Counted from the stretch's first letter, positions 56,501 through 63,334 are shown. The stretch: DNA of 64,000 bases from Fervidibacter sinensis (GCA_032161045.1 JAVHTH010000008.1), one strand, 5' to 3'. Numbers and translations: made by a program. The notes: generated from the sequence alone by a model not told the origin.

Positions 56501-58286
56501 AGTAAGGCTCACCGATGAAAGCCGTGTCGCAAGTTGTATCGTTCTTCGGTCCGGGGTGAACTTCAATCCGCAAGACAATTTGCTGACCTGCAAATTGGCT
56601 CAAATCAACCCTTGCAGGAACCCAAACCTTGCTGTCAGAGTGATGCTCATAAAGCAACTGCCATCCGTCATCGCCATCCTTTGTCGGAGCACCACCACCG
56701 TCAAAAGCGATGAGGTGGCATAATGGTTGCGAGAGGTGATTTACTGTGGCGAGAAGAAAATCACCGTCACTGAATAGGGACGATTTGCTTGCTGAACTTG
56801 ACCGACGAGTGGAAGCGCTTAAAAAAGGCGAAATTTCCGAGAAGGAGTTCGCTGAGTGGTGGTGGTCACGGTTAGGCATCAAAGGCAAAGGCGTCTTAGA
56901 AAGTTTTCTGAAGCGAAGGGAGTTGGCAAGAGGATGGTGGCGAAATTCAAAACACAAGAAAAAGTCGTCGTGAACGCTTCTGTGTTTTTGGCGGCAGTTT
57001 TGCTGGATGAACCAATGGACATCCGCTTGCCAGCAACAATCATGGTTGCCCGCGTTAACACAGGTTCTATAGAAGCACACATTCCTGACAGGTTTGAGGA
57101 CGAAGTTTTTGGAGGTTTGGTTGAAGCCTTCACTAAAGGGCGACCACTGACTACGACTTTTGACTCCGTTGTCATCGCCTTGCAGCACTTTATGACCATT
57201 GCCTCCGTTCATCATCGTGGCGTTGACTGGCAGGCACAAGAAGTTTTGAGAACGGCGCTTCGTTGGCGAGTTAGTTACTACGATGCCATTTACTTGACAA
57301 TTGCTCAGAAGGTCGGGGCAACTTATTGGACTGCTGACAAAAAATTGCTCAGGTTTTTGCAAAGGCAAAAGTTTGTGGATTTGCCGCGATTGGATTGGAT
57401 TGGGAATTACCGATGAGTTGCCTCTCACTGCCAAATCACGCCCGGTTTGTTTCCTCTCCGTTTTTGCGCTTTTTTGTTTCCTTTCGTTCATCGGCTTCAC
57501 CCAAACCCTCACAGTCACGCCATCGCTTGGTGGTTCTCTTTGCGGGTCATGGTCACGGATTGCGAAAGCGAAGTCAAAGAAAATTAGTTTCGTTTTCGGC
57601 AATGCAATTTCCCAATCAACAAAAATTGTGCCCGCACCTTTACGCCAAGGTGGATGAATTGCAATTGAGTCCTTCGTTCCGCCCCGGTCAACTCGTTGCA
57701 AGGTTGCATGAGCGCCAGTTGCTTCATCTGTTCCCCACCAACCGCGAGGCATTGTTTGCATCGGCTGACCGAAAACTTGGAACGAAACTTGGTGGTTGCC
57801 CTGCTGCCAAAGGGGAACGCTTCCTCGCTCTGGCAAGCGCACAACGGTTTCTTTTGGCAGTTTAGGTTCGCGCGGTGCTCTCACCTCAACGACCAAAACC
57901 GCATGAGCCATTCTCTCGTCCCGCGTCCCCCGCCCCCCGTCCCATTCTGCGAACGCATGAATCGGATAATGGGCATTGTGAGTTCCCTTCCCAGCGACGA
58001 CCGAAAACTCCAACACTTTTTCACTTTTCGGTGGCAGTTCAAAACTTTGCGGGTTAGCGCTCGTGACTTTCCAACGGTCAATGACTTTCAGCCTAACTTT
58101 ACCTTTCAGGGTTTGAGTTCCTGCATTGTCAAGGTGAATTCGGACTTGGATCGGGGTTTCCAACTGGGTCACAATTTGCGGGGCATCAATGCGCATTGTG
58201 AAGTCGCCGACTTTGGCGATCGGTGGGTCAAAGGCTGCTACCATGCTGCCCATAAGCATCACTCCCATCAAAATCCAACCTCTCAT
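53532..58286 (-). CDS. Large exported glycosidase-like protein interrupted by an antisense toxin-antitoxin pair
   Basis: ATG 58286 (GGCGGTGAG upstream, 1 bp after the ruvX stop) begins a signal peptide MRGWILMGVMLMGSMVAA. A beta-sandwich N-terminal domain follows, then a region antisense to a VapBC-like pair (about 56.7-57.4 kb), then the rest of the sandwich (GWQLLYEHHSDSKVW, VDLSQFAGQQIVLRIEVHPG) and a large C-terminal part. That part has TIM-barrel-like blocks (DALVIYHNWQRWGYDYRLPDIFP, FAPHDNYIDFYPDAEG, YFVDVFSSIGMFDWW), reminiscent of DUF5696/GH101-type enzymes. The frame stays open across the insertion (1584 codons). Either a very odd fused protein is made or the gene is inactive. The family assignment is tentative. 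Confidence 0.65.
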   Translation of the reverse strand: MRGWILMGVMLMGSMVAAFDPPIAKVGDFTMRIDAPQIVTQLETPIQVRIHLDNAGTQTLKGKVRLKVIDRWKVTSANPQSFELPPKSEKVLEFSVVAGKGTHNAHYPIHAFAEWDGGRGTRDERMAHAVLVVEVRAPREPKLPKETVVRLPERGSVPLWQQGNHQVSFQVFGQPMQTMPRGWWGTDEATGAHATLQRVDRGGTKDSIAIHPPWRKGAGTIFVDWEIALPKTKLIFFDFAFAIRDHDPQREPPSDGVTVRVWVKPMNERKQKSAKTERKQTGRDLAVRGNSSVIPNPIQSRQIHKLLPLQKPEQFFVSSPISCPDLLSNCQVNGIVVTNSPTKRRSQNFLCLPVNATMMNGGNGHKVLQGDDNGVKSRSQWSPFSEGFNQTSKNFVLKPVRNVCFYRTCVNAGNHDCCWQADVHWFIQQNCRQKHRSVHDDFFLCFEFRHHPLANSLRFRKLSKTPLPLMPNRDHHHSANSFSEISPFLSASTRRSSSASKSSLFSDGDFLLATVNHLSQPLCHLIAFDGGGAPTKDGDDGWQLLYEHHSDSKVWVPARVDLSQFAGQQIVLRIEVHPGPKNDTTCDTAFIGEPYLIAGRVPLTERAEAKVDERLRLMALVRWQMVQVAEKWGLLPKDFQTRKQLIALQLIAPIAQTTDEFKRANEIAMQLLKRIKVSPKQKPLSLFVKPVGTQPAVWVVLHDGEFFAYALQQPSQNGWWDALGTIVFADRELFFDGFDVRVLGDNLSDWRSPSVLLSRSEKVEGNRLIATHRMERNGVPYTLTMLAWSEGGTLKVRWQLSTTAPQDKHQPLRITDCSLRSWSEQAERIYIGHGNVIVRPRTFRLYADGHFLSTRHAGIDFANGISAVVGVDNPPDFFECQPATRHYSIHAHMDVTFTIATSSNNVWQAANRYREIDPYKPAPTLAKLAGRFVFDLWGGWRYAWVAEQLEKAFKYGCTDALVIYHNWQRWGYDYRLPDIFPPNPQFGTLEDFVKMVEVCNRFGVLFAPHDNYIDFYPDAEGYSYRHICFTPDGNPVRAWFNEWRQAQSYRWRPDAFFPFMERNLKLIAKHIKPTAYFVDVFSSIGMFDWWTEDGEFHSILETQKRWGEAFNFIRNILGGAPQTSESGCDWLIGWLDGATTNHLRVDPKAPPGQWSVWRVQCEDAERIPWFDFAHHHKFALHGAGYSNRYQGGLPYEVAGIYSDDYICTEVLTGHPAMVSEPFGAQVVRKYWLLAELGRALALAQMASVDFADGDIHRQIVLWQLAPRPSSRVPTLATVWVNRSEQDWHIVGRTLPSFGFYAQVGNVRAAIEKLPTTDGSSVIAEWALSERYAYCNARTKVLFGWTPIQLVGVEVRWLSNRRFELTLRWKADKPTEEPHHVFIHFTNPKSQRGEQIAFQGDHAPDIPTTQWQGEIVTKTVVTVPQQWGADRYGVRIGLWNPKTGYRLRLMGDVDDTLRLVTGDLVLEGEGNNITGSKLELNPNLTKMPEWLKRWNIQGKPVDFGFAVTDGAFRFDRKTLTLTPLPDHEPFIVTLRLQKFLGEMKRISAVEAIDESGEVIGNVPFIQRDSEVIFQTRARVFGYRLR
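54469..54493 (+). repeat. G-quadruplex-type micro-repeat inside the glycosidase-like gene (copy 1)
   Basis: GGG-ACGC-GGG-ACGA-GGG-ACGC-GGGG on the plus strand, antisense to the gene, fits the G3N1-7 four-run pattern. On the coding strand it is read as APRPSSRVPT. Its reverse complement resembles the tract at 57920-57943. Confidence 0.65.
56746..56973 (+). CDS. Putative antitoxin of a VapBC-like pair (75 aa)
   Basis: Starts at GTG 56746 behind GAGAGGTGAT. A small, highly charged, helical protein (LLAELDRRVEALKKGEISEKEF, then WWWSRLGIKG, a basic C-terminal tail RNSKHKKKSS). It has no recognised DNA-binding fold, but the position fits an antitoxin: the PIN-domain gene starts inside its last 40 bases. 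It lies on the strand opposite to the surrounding glycosidase-like gene. Alternative: an unrelated small protein co-inserted with the PIN gene. Confidence 0.6.
   Translation: MARRKSPSLNRDDLLAELDRRVEALKKGEISEKEFAEWWWSRLGIKGKGVLESFLKRRELARGWWRNSKHKKKSS
56934..57416 (+). CDS. PIN-domain toxin (VapC-like)
   Basis: A 160-aa PIN protein starting at ATG 56934. N-terminal strand VVVNASVFLAAVLLDEP, an acidic mid segment (FEDEVFGGLVEAF) and the C-terminal SYYDAIYLTIAQKVGATYWTADKKLL, typical of VapC ribonucleases that cleave tRNA or rRNA. The first active-site aspartate is replaced by Asn (N in VVVNAS), so activity may be reduced; the later Asp residues (YYDAIY, TADKKL) are present. It overlaps the antitoxin gene by 40 bp and is antisense to the glycosidase-like gene. 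Confidence 0.8.
   Translation: MVAKFKTQEKVVVNASVFLAAVLLDEPMDIRLPATIMVARVNTGSIEAHIPDRFEDEVFGGLVEAFTKGRPLTTTFDSVVIALQHFMTIASVHHRGVDWQAQEVLRTALRWRVSYYDAIYLTIAQKVGATYWTADKKLLRFLQRQKFVDLPRLDWIGNYR
57920..57943 (-). repeat. G-quadruplex-type micro-repeat inside the glycosidase-like gene (copy 2)
   Basis: C-runs of 3, 5, 6 and 3 (plus strand) give a G-rich coding strand read as DGGRGTRDE. CTCGTCCCGCGTCCCCCG at its start matches the reverse complement of the tract at 54469 closely, so the two are inverted copies about 3.4 kb apart in one gene. Confidence 0.65.
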
Positions 58287-58287
58287 T

Positions 58288-58725
58288 TCACTCACCGCCT
58301 TTTCCGCTTGCAAGCCTTTGGGCTTCCAGATAACTTTGCAACAGCACGACCGCAGCAAGTTTGTCACGAACTTGCTTGCGTTTCCGTCTTGACAAATCCG
58401 CTTCAAGCAAAACCTGTTCGGCGATTCGGGTTGTGAAACGCTCGTCAAATAGCACGACAGCCAATTTCGTTTTGCGTTGCAATTTTTGGGCAAAAGAACG
58501 AACGCGTTGTTCCATTTCACCCTGCTTTGCGTCCGTCCGAACTGGCAACCCAATGACGATTTTCTCAACGCGATACCTTTGTGCCAGTTGAACGATTTGA
58601 GCAATGGCTTCGTCGTCACTGCTTCGGAGCAAAGTTGCCAACGGCGAAGCAGTGATCTGGAGTTCATCGCTTATGGCTACGCCGATTCGCTTTTCGCCGT
58701 AATCAACTGCAAGGACGCGCCCCAA
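58288..58725 (-). CDS. ruvX: Holliday junction resolvase-like / pre-16S rRNA nuclease RuvX (YqgF)
   Basis: RNase H-fold nuclease involved in 16S rRNA 5' end maturation. Motifs: GRVLAVDYGEKRIGVAISDE at the N-terminus (catalytic Asp in VDYG), KIVIGLPVR with the following Glu-rich helix, VVLFDERFTT and the C-terminal DKLAAVVLLQSYLE. TTG 58725, 5 bp after GAGGTGA, gives the standard N-terminus (145 aa). The frame is open upstream to 58812, but that part is the translation of the GCGTGCAAGC repeat and is not family-like. The stop is followed after 1 bp by the glycosidase-like gene. Confidence 0.9.
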   Translation of the reverse strand: MGRVLAVDYGEKRIGVAISDELQITASPLATLLRSSDDEAIAQIVQLAQRYRVEKIVIGLPVRTDAKQGEMEQRVRSFAQKLQRKTKLAVVLFDERFTTRIAEQVLLEADLSRRKRKQVRDKLAAVVLLQSYLEAQRLASGKGGE

Positions 58726-58743
58726 TTTTGTCACCTCGTCTTG

Positions 58744-58780
58744 CGCGTGAGCGTGCAAGCATGTAGGCGTGCAAGCGTTA
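58744..58780. repeat. GCGTGCAAGC interspersed repeat upstream of ruvX
   Basis: GTGAGCGTGCAAGCATGTAG followed by GCGTGCAAGCGTTAGCC on the plus strand. AGCGTGCAAGCATG(T/C)AGG is shared with 31454-31471 upstream of rpoC. It sits 6-40 bp before the ribosome-binding site of ruvX. Confidence 0.65.
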
Positions 58781-58808
58781 GCCAGATTTTCCCGCTGCTT
58801 CCTTTTTG

Positions 58809-60386
58809 TCACTTACCTGTCTGCTTCGCCTTAAACACTGAAATTTTGCCTTCACTTGTTTCCACAACAACCAACCCCTCGTTTCCGTCGCCATCCAAGT
58901 CACCGCCGAAAACATTGTCAGGTGAAGCGTGAAAATCGCCTTGCCACAACTTTCTGAGCCGCCGACCATCAACCATCACGATAGTGTAGTGCCAAACCCT
59001 TTCACCTTTCTTCGCCAGCGCAACCCAAAAATTCCCATCACAAGTGCCACTGGCTTTACTCAGTCTTGAACCTATCCATCGTGCTTTTTGTTTCAAAGTC
59101 GTGCCGTCCCAAACAAGCCATAGTGTTGCGACTTGTTCTCGGTCAAATCTTTGTTCCAACCAATCCCGTGCAAAGGGCGGGATTATCTTACGCAAGAAGT
59201 TGGGCAGACGAGGCCGGAATGCAAAGGAGACAAAAATATCAGAGCCATTAGCGTGGCTGCATCCTGAAAGCCATGACATATCACCTTTAATCTGCCAAAC
59301 TCGACGCAATTGTGACGATGATGGGCGATAAAAATAGCCCATAAACTCACTTTCACGCTCAAGCATGATAAGGCAACCACACCTCAATCGCAACACGCCA
59401 ACGAGGGCAGGTGCCCACCAGCACTCATTAATGGATGTCATTTTAGGCAATGAACACCGAGCGACCTTACGATAGCGCCCTTGCCTAAGGCAATAGATTG
59501 CCAATGCACGAAAAGGGCTTACATCATAGCTTATGCCTTTCGTGTCCAATACTGTCACAATGTCTTTTGTCCCATCTTCGTCCAAATCCTGCACTTCGGC
59601 GTGAAGCACATAGCCATCTCGCTCATCTGTTGGCCACCAAAGCCGGTAAGTGCTTCCATCCCATTTGTAAATGCCGACAGCAGCAGGGCAATCCCGAAAG
59701 CGACCTGTTAAGACAAGTTCATAAACGCCATCGTGGTCAAAATCTTCAGTGCGTATATCATGCCAAAGGTCCTCTGTGAAGGGACGAAGGTGCCATCCAC
59801 TCCGGGAGAGCAGTAGGAACGGACCACCCGATGAGTGCCACCTGGTCCACACTACCACCTTTCGTTGTTTCTTTGGATTAGGTTCAATGATGAAGGTTAG
59901 GTAGCCGGCGTGGTCTTCAAGGTGTATTTTGCTCCAAAGAACTCATTCACTCTTGGGTAAAGAGAACCAAGATGGAAAGATTTGGCGTGGCAAACGCTTT
60001 CCCCGAATACTCTTGCGCTGTTTAAAGACCCAAAGGCAGAGACCATTCGCCTCATCCCAATTGATAGCCAAGAACTCTACATAGCCGTCCCTGTCAAAAT
60101 CAAAAAAGCCTTTAGAGGGATAGCGCAGTGGTATTTGAACAGGTTCGCTCACAAGGGTTTGACCTTTGACCATTATCCGCCAAACCTTTGCATCTTTTGT
60201 CACAACAACGAGCACATGGTGGTCAGGATGGCGATTGAGCCAACATGAAGCGATGGGTTGCCCCATTGTGATAGAAGCGAACGGGACAAACTTAACAGGT
60301 GGTCGGGGCGCTAAATACCATAACCACGCTGCTATGGCTGTAGTGAGAAAAGCAAAAGCGATCCAAAATCGTCGCCGCATCATCAA
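58809..60386 (-). pseudogene. Exported FG-GAP/VCBS-like protein split by one in-frame TGA
   Basis: One frame of 525 codons is interrupted only by TGA at 59943-59945. The first part starts at ATG 60386 (MMMRRRFWIAFAFLTTAIAAWLW, a membrane anchor or signal) and includes FFDFDRDGYVEFLAI. After the stop the same frame continues without a break (VLWSKIHLEDHAGYLTFII) into DFDHDGVYELVLTG, DLDEDGTKDIVTVL and DLDGDGNEGLVVVE, the calcium-binding D-x-D-x-D-G loops of FG-GAP propeller blades. A single C-to-T change (CGA to TGA) would explain the break. Alternatives are a sequencing error, stop readthrough or two separate proteins. Confidence 0.7.
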
Positions 60387-60422
60387 CTCACCAACCTTAA
60401 TGCACCGAAATCGCTTTCAATG

Positions 60423-61034
60423 CTACAAAGCGACGAAGTTCCGCAAAATTTGCAATCCGACTTTGCTACTCTTTTCGGGATGGAATTGAGTGCCGAAAAT
60501 GTTGTCAATGGCGATTGCGGAGACAAACTCAACTCCGTGTTCGGTTGTGGCAGCGATGACCGAATTGTCATCGGGAACAGGAAAGTAACTATGCACGAAG
60601 TAAACCATCGCGCCGTCAGGCACGCCCTTGAAAAGTGGTTCGGATTTACGAATTTTTAGGGCATTCCATCCCATGTGCGGGATTCGTATGTTGTTCGTCT
60701 CTGGGAAACGCACGACCTTGCCCCTAACCAATTTCAAGCCTTCATGTCGCCCCATTTCCTCGCTTTCGTCAAAAAGCAACTGCAATCCCAAACAGATACC
60801 TAAAAGTGGCGTTCCCCGTTGAACAGCATCGCGAATGGCATCCACCAAACCCAATTGAGTCAAGTTTCTCATACCCGCACCAAACGCTCCAACCCCGGGC
60901 AAAACCAACTTGTTTGCCCTCATCACTTCATTGGGGTCGCTCGTCAAAGTCACTTGACAACCTAAAAACTCCAGTGCTTTAGTTACACTTCGCAAGTTAC
61001 CGATGCCGTAGTCAATGACAGTGATGGTCACCAC
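60423..61034 (-). CDS. hisH: Imidazole glycerol phosphate synthase subunit HisH
   Basis: The glutaminase subunit that feeds ammonia to HisF in histidine synthesis. The protein is about 203 aa from GTG 61034 (AAGGAGG 5 bp upstream; the next codon is also GTG). The class I amidotransferase triad is Cys81 in GICLGLQLLF, His185 and Glu187 in FHPEKS. LVLPGVGAFGAGM and the conserved IPHMGWNAL are also present. Other his genes are not adjacent. The stop lies 37 bp before the start of the FG-GAP-like gene. Confidence 0.94.
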   Translation of the reverse strand: MVTITVIDYGIGNLRSVTKALEFLGCQVTLTSDPNEVMRANKLVLPGVGAFGAGMRNLTQLGLVDAIRDAVQRGTPLLGICLGLQLLFDESEEMGRHEGLKLVRGKVVRFPETNNIRIPHMGWNALKIRKSEPLFKGVPDGAMVYFVHSYFPVPDDNSVIAATTEHGVEFVSAIAIDNIFGTQFHPEKSSKVGLQILRNFVAL

Positions 61035-61050
61035 GCCATCCTCCTTCAAG

Positions 61051-61371
61051 TCAAGGTTCTATGATGACCCTTTGTCCGCGCTCTAAAGTGACCAAGTAGC
61101 GACGCCCCAAGTCCAAACCCACAACGACCTCGTTACCCATCACAATGATGTCGCAAGGAAGGAACTCATCCATCCCGACAAAGCGTATAGTTCCAAAGTA
61201 AGTTGGTGCAGCGACAAAACTTCCGTCTGCCAGTTGCCACCAGTCTATGTGGTCTGGTGTGCCTAATTGTCCCATCAAATTTGTTGGCAACATCAGGAAG
61301 CCATCAAAACCAGTATCTATGAAAGCGAGGGCTTTAGTGCGCTGTCCGTGCACTTCCCATTCCACTTCCAC
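61051..61371 (-). CDS. Retropepsin-like aspartic protease (clan AA)
   Basis: A 106-aa single-domain protein with FIDTGFDGFLMLP (catalytic D-T-G) near residue 18, the LADGSFVAAPTYFG flap-like region and FLPCDIIVMGNEVVVGLDLGRRY, the second conserved block of bacterial retropepsin-like proteins. These act as dimers. It starts at GTG 61371; an in-frame stop 21 bp upstream limits the N-terminus. Together with the small protein upstream it forms a pair seen widely in Bacteria and Cyanobacteria whose function is not settled (an accessory or TA-like role has been suggested). Confidence 0.75.
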   Translation of the reverse strand: MEVEWEVHGQRTKALAFIDTGFDGFLMLPTNLMGQLGTPDHIDWWQLADGSFVAAPTYFGTIRFVGMDEFLPCDIIVMGNEVVVGLDLGRRYLVTLERGQRVIIEP

Positions 61372-61401
61372 AAATGGGAATCGTTCACTTCACCACGCGC
61401 C

Positions 61402-61626
61402 TCATCGGATTTTCCCCACCGCCTTGAGCCCAACACGCATCATCACAAAGTTGCCGCTGCCAAATTGGCGAAGGGCTTCGTTTGCCACTTCCTCTCGGTC
61501 ATCTCCCAAGAGCACGCGCCCATCAAGGCAGACAGCGGCAAACTTGCCCCAATATTGACCTTCCAACGGTCGCACATAGCGGTTGTAAATCACTTCCATC
61601 TCCTCATTGGTTGTTGGCAGTTTCAT
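61402..61626 (-). CDS. DUF5678-like small protein (74 aa)
   Basis: ATG 61626 follows GAAGGAGGGATTACG. The sequence has YNRYVRPLEGQYWGKFAAVCLDGRVLLGDDREEVANEAL, a K-F/Y-A-V-x-x-x-G-x-V-x-x-G-D-x-x-x-E pattern typical of DUF5678. Such proteins are usually the upstream partner of a small aspartic protease, exactly as here (30 bp gap). The start lies 22 bp downstream of the end of the radical SAM gene, so the genes are probably co-transcribed. Confidence 0.7.
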   Translation of the reverse strand: MKLPTTNEEMEVIYNRYVRPLEGQYWGKFAAVCLDGRVLLGDDREEVANEALRQFGSGNFVMMRVGLKAVGKIR

Positions 61627-61648
61627 CGTAATCCCTCCTTCGCCCTCA

Positions 61649-62902
61649 TCAAAGAAGCCGCAACTGCTCCGTCGGTTCGGGTTCTTTGACAAGAACTTCG
61701 TTCATCAAAGGTTTGCCGTGCAAAGTCAAGAATGGTGCGGCTCGTTTCAAGCGGACTCCCAACCGCTGCAAATCTTCCGCAGCGAGCAAAACCCCTTCTT
61801 TACGCGCCTTGACAATTCTATCAGCAGTCTCAGGTCCGATACCCGGAACTCGCAGCAATTCCTCACGCTCTGCCTTCATGACCTCAACGGGGAAGCGTTC
61901 AGGGTTCTGGAGCGCCCACGCTAATTTGGGGTCAACATCTCTTGGCAAGTTGCCTTGCTCATCAAAAGGCAGTTCATCTAACTCAAACCCATAGTGGCGA
62001 AGCAAAAAGTCGGCTTGATAAAGCCGATGTTCGCGGATGGGCGTCTCAGGTGGAGCGTTTTCCATCTGCGTCCCACAAATAGGTCGGAAAGCGCTGAAGT
62101 ATGCTCGCCCCAAGTTGAACTGGCGATAAAACTGCACAGTGGTTTGTAGCAACTCCTTGTCACTTTCACCTGCCGCTCCAACGACAAATTGTGTCGTGCT
62201 TGACAAAACAGAAGGGATGGATACATCCGCTAACTCGTCCAAATCCACCAACCAGCCCTTACCGAAGCGTTGAATCGTTCCTTTTCGCTCCAACCATTCC
62301 AAGCGCTTTTGCGTTATGACTTGCGAAATGCGCTCAAGGGTTGGAAGCATCTCACCTTGAAAACTTTTGTCAGGTGCAATTTGCTTGAGCCGATGTTCAC
62401 TGGGCGCTTCAGCATTAACACTAATTCGGTTTGCCCATCTCGCCGCATCCTTAATGGCTTCAAGGGAAGCACCGGGCATGATTTTCAAGTGAATGTAGCC
62501 GCGAAACTCGTAGCGGGTTCGCAAAATCCTCGCCGTGTCGTTCAATAACTCTTGCGTTGTGTCTGGGTCTCGGACGAGACCGCTTGACAGGAATAAGCCA
62601 TTGACCAAACCCGCTTTATGCATTGCCATGAACAAACGAGCCATCTCATCGGGCTTAAAAGAAACAACGAGGTGGTCGCAGTAGGCAGCAATTGGGCAAT
62701 AACGGCAGTTTTTGATACAAGCGTTGGTCAAAAGCGTTTTGAGCAGCGGCATCGTCCCGCCGGGGACCTTTGCGTGGTAAATGCTCTCTTGCAGTCTCCG
62801 TTCCTTGATTTGTTGAACCGTTCTTGCAGATACACTTCTACCTCCCTCGCACTCAAAGGCTGCATCGCTTACGAGCACGCGAAGTTTCTCGGCGACATCC
62901 AT
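61649..62902 (-). CDS. Radical SAM protein with C-terminal helix-hairpin-helix (putative DNA modification/repair type)
   Basis: A 417-aa protein with the radical SAM cluster motif C62-x3-C66-x2-C69 (ACIKNCRYCPIAAYC), GLFLSSGLVRDPDTT, HLKIMPGAS and VNAEAPSEHRL, followed by an HhH DNA-binding motif (LLRVPGIGPETADRIVKARKEG). The combination matches the family named putative DNA modification/repair radical SAM protein, usually coded beside a uracil-DNA-glycosylase-like gene. No such gene is adjacent here. The substrate is unknown. tRNA-Glu lies 50 bp upstream on the same strand. Confidence 0.85.
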   Translation of the reverse strand: MDVAEKLRVLVSDAAFECEGGRSVSARTVQQIKERRLQESIYHAKVPGGTMPLLKTLLTNACIKNCRYCPIAAYCDHLVVSFKPDEMARLFMAMHKAGLVNGLFLSSGLVRDPDTTQELLNDTARILRTRYEFRGYIHLKIMPGASLEAIKDAARWANRISVNAEAPSEHRLKQIAPDKSFQGEMLPTLERISQVITQKRLEWLERKGTIQRFGKGWLVDLDELADVSIPSVLSSTTQFVVGAAGESDKELLQTTVQFYRQFNLGRAYFSAFRPICGTQMENAPPETPIREHRLYQADFLLRHYGFELDELPFDEQGNLPRDVDPKLAWALQNPERFPVEVMKAEREELLRVPGIGPETADRIVKARKEGVLLAAEDLQRLGVRLKRAAPFLTLHGKPLMNEVLVKEPEPTEQLRLL

Positions 62903-62952
62903 AAAAAGGTCACCGCTTTGATTTTGGCACAGATGGGGATAAAAGCGAAAAG

Positions 62953-63028
62953 TGGCCCCGGCGGGATTTGAACCCGCGACCTCCGGCTTGAAAGGCCGGT
63001 GTCCTAGACCAGGCTAGACGACGGGGCC
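62953..63028 (-). tRNA. tRNA-Glu (anticodon TTC)
   Basis: A complete cloverleaf: acceptor GGCCCCG/CGGGGCC, D arm TCTAGCCTGGTCTAGGA, anticodon arm CCGGC-CTTTCAA-GCCGG with TTC at 34-36, T arm GCGGGTTCAAATCCCGC and discriminator A. The 3' CCA is not encoded. Confidence 0.95.
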
Positions 63029-63145
63029 ATTACACTCACATCACAGCGCACAAAAAGGATAACTCTAAAAGGCCCGGATGTCAAGTCAGTGAGGGTCAGA
63101 ATCCCTAAAAGCGAATCCAGCAAAGCCAGTTTCTGAAAACAAAAA

Positions 63146-63212
63146 TGGTGGGCGGGGCGGGACTTGAACCCGCACGGGTCTGTAAAACCCACTGGCCCCT
63201 CAAGCCAGCGCT
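63146..63212 (-). tRNA. 3' fragment of tRNA-Leu (anticodon GAG): probable integration site remnant
   Basis: Present are the anticodon arm CTGGC-TTGAGGG-GCCAG (GAG), a long class II variable arm (GGGTTTTACAGACCC), the T arm GCGGGTTCAAGTCCCGC, the 3' acceptor strand CCCGCCC, and an encoded ACCA. The D arm and the 5' acceptor strand (expected GGGCGGG) are absent; an A-rich repeat lies in their place. Such a piece is the usual attL/attR left when an element integrates at a tRNA 3' end. Confidence 0.75.
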
Positions 63213-63231
63213 AAGATGTAAACACACTTCC

Positions 63232-63274
63232 ATTTTTACCGCCATTTTTCCCGTTTTTACCGCCATTTTTGCCC
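63232..63274. repeat. Two 21-bp tandem iteron-like repeats beside the tRNA fragment
   Basis: TTTTTACCGCCATTTTTCCC G and TTTTTACCGCCATTTTTGCC C are adjacent direct repeats differing at one or two bases. They begin about 20 bp from the tRNA fragment, where arm-type integrase or replication initiator sites are often found. Confidence 0.7.
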
Positions 63275-63334
63275 TTTCCCCTTCCAACCCCAAAAACCAA
63301 CTGGCTTTTTCGCAAACGCTACCGCAACCATAAT

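Noticed and set aside
56708..57417. Transposon target duplication CGATGAG around the PIN/antitoxin pair
   Set aside because: The two copies lie in different codon phases and removal of 703 bp would not restore the frame; a 7-mer can match by chance.
58287..58667. Upstream extension of the glycosidase-like gene into ruvX
   Set aside because: It overlaps ruvX in another frame, has no family features, and a signal peptide starts cleanly at ATG 58286.
58288..58812. Longer ruvX product starting at 58812
   Set aside because: The first 29 residues are the translation of the GCGTGCAAGC repeat and do not look like RuvX; GAGGTGA before TTG 58725 gives the standard N-terminus.
59943..59945. Selenocysteine codon
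   Set aside because: No SECIS-like hairpin was apparent directly after the TGA, and FG-GAP-like proteins have no known selenoprotein members.
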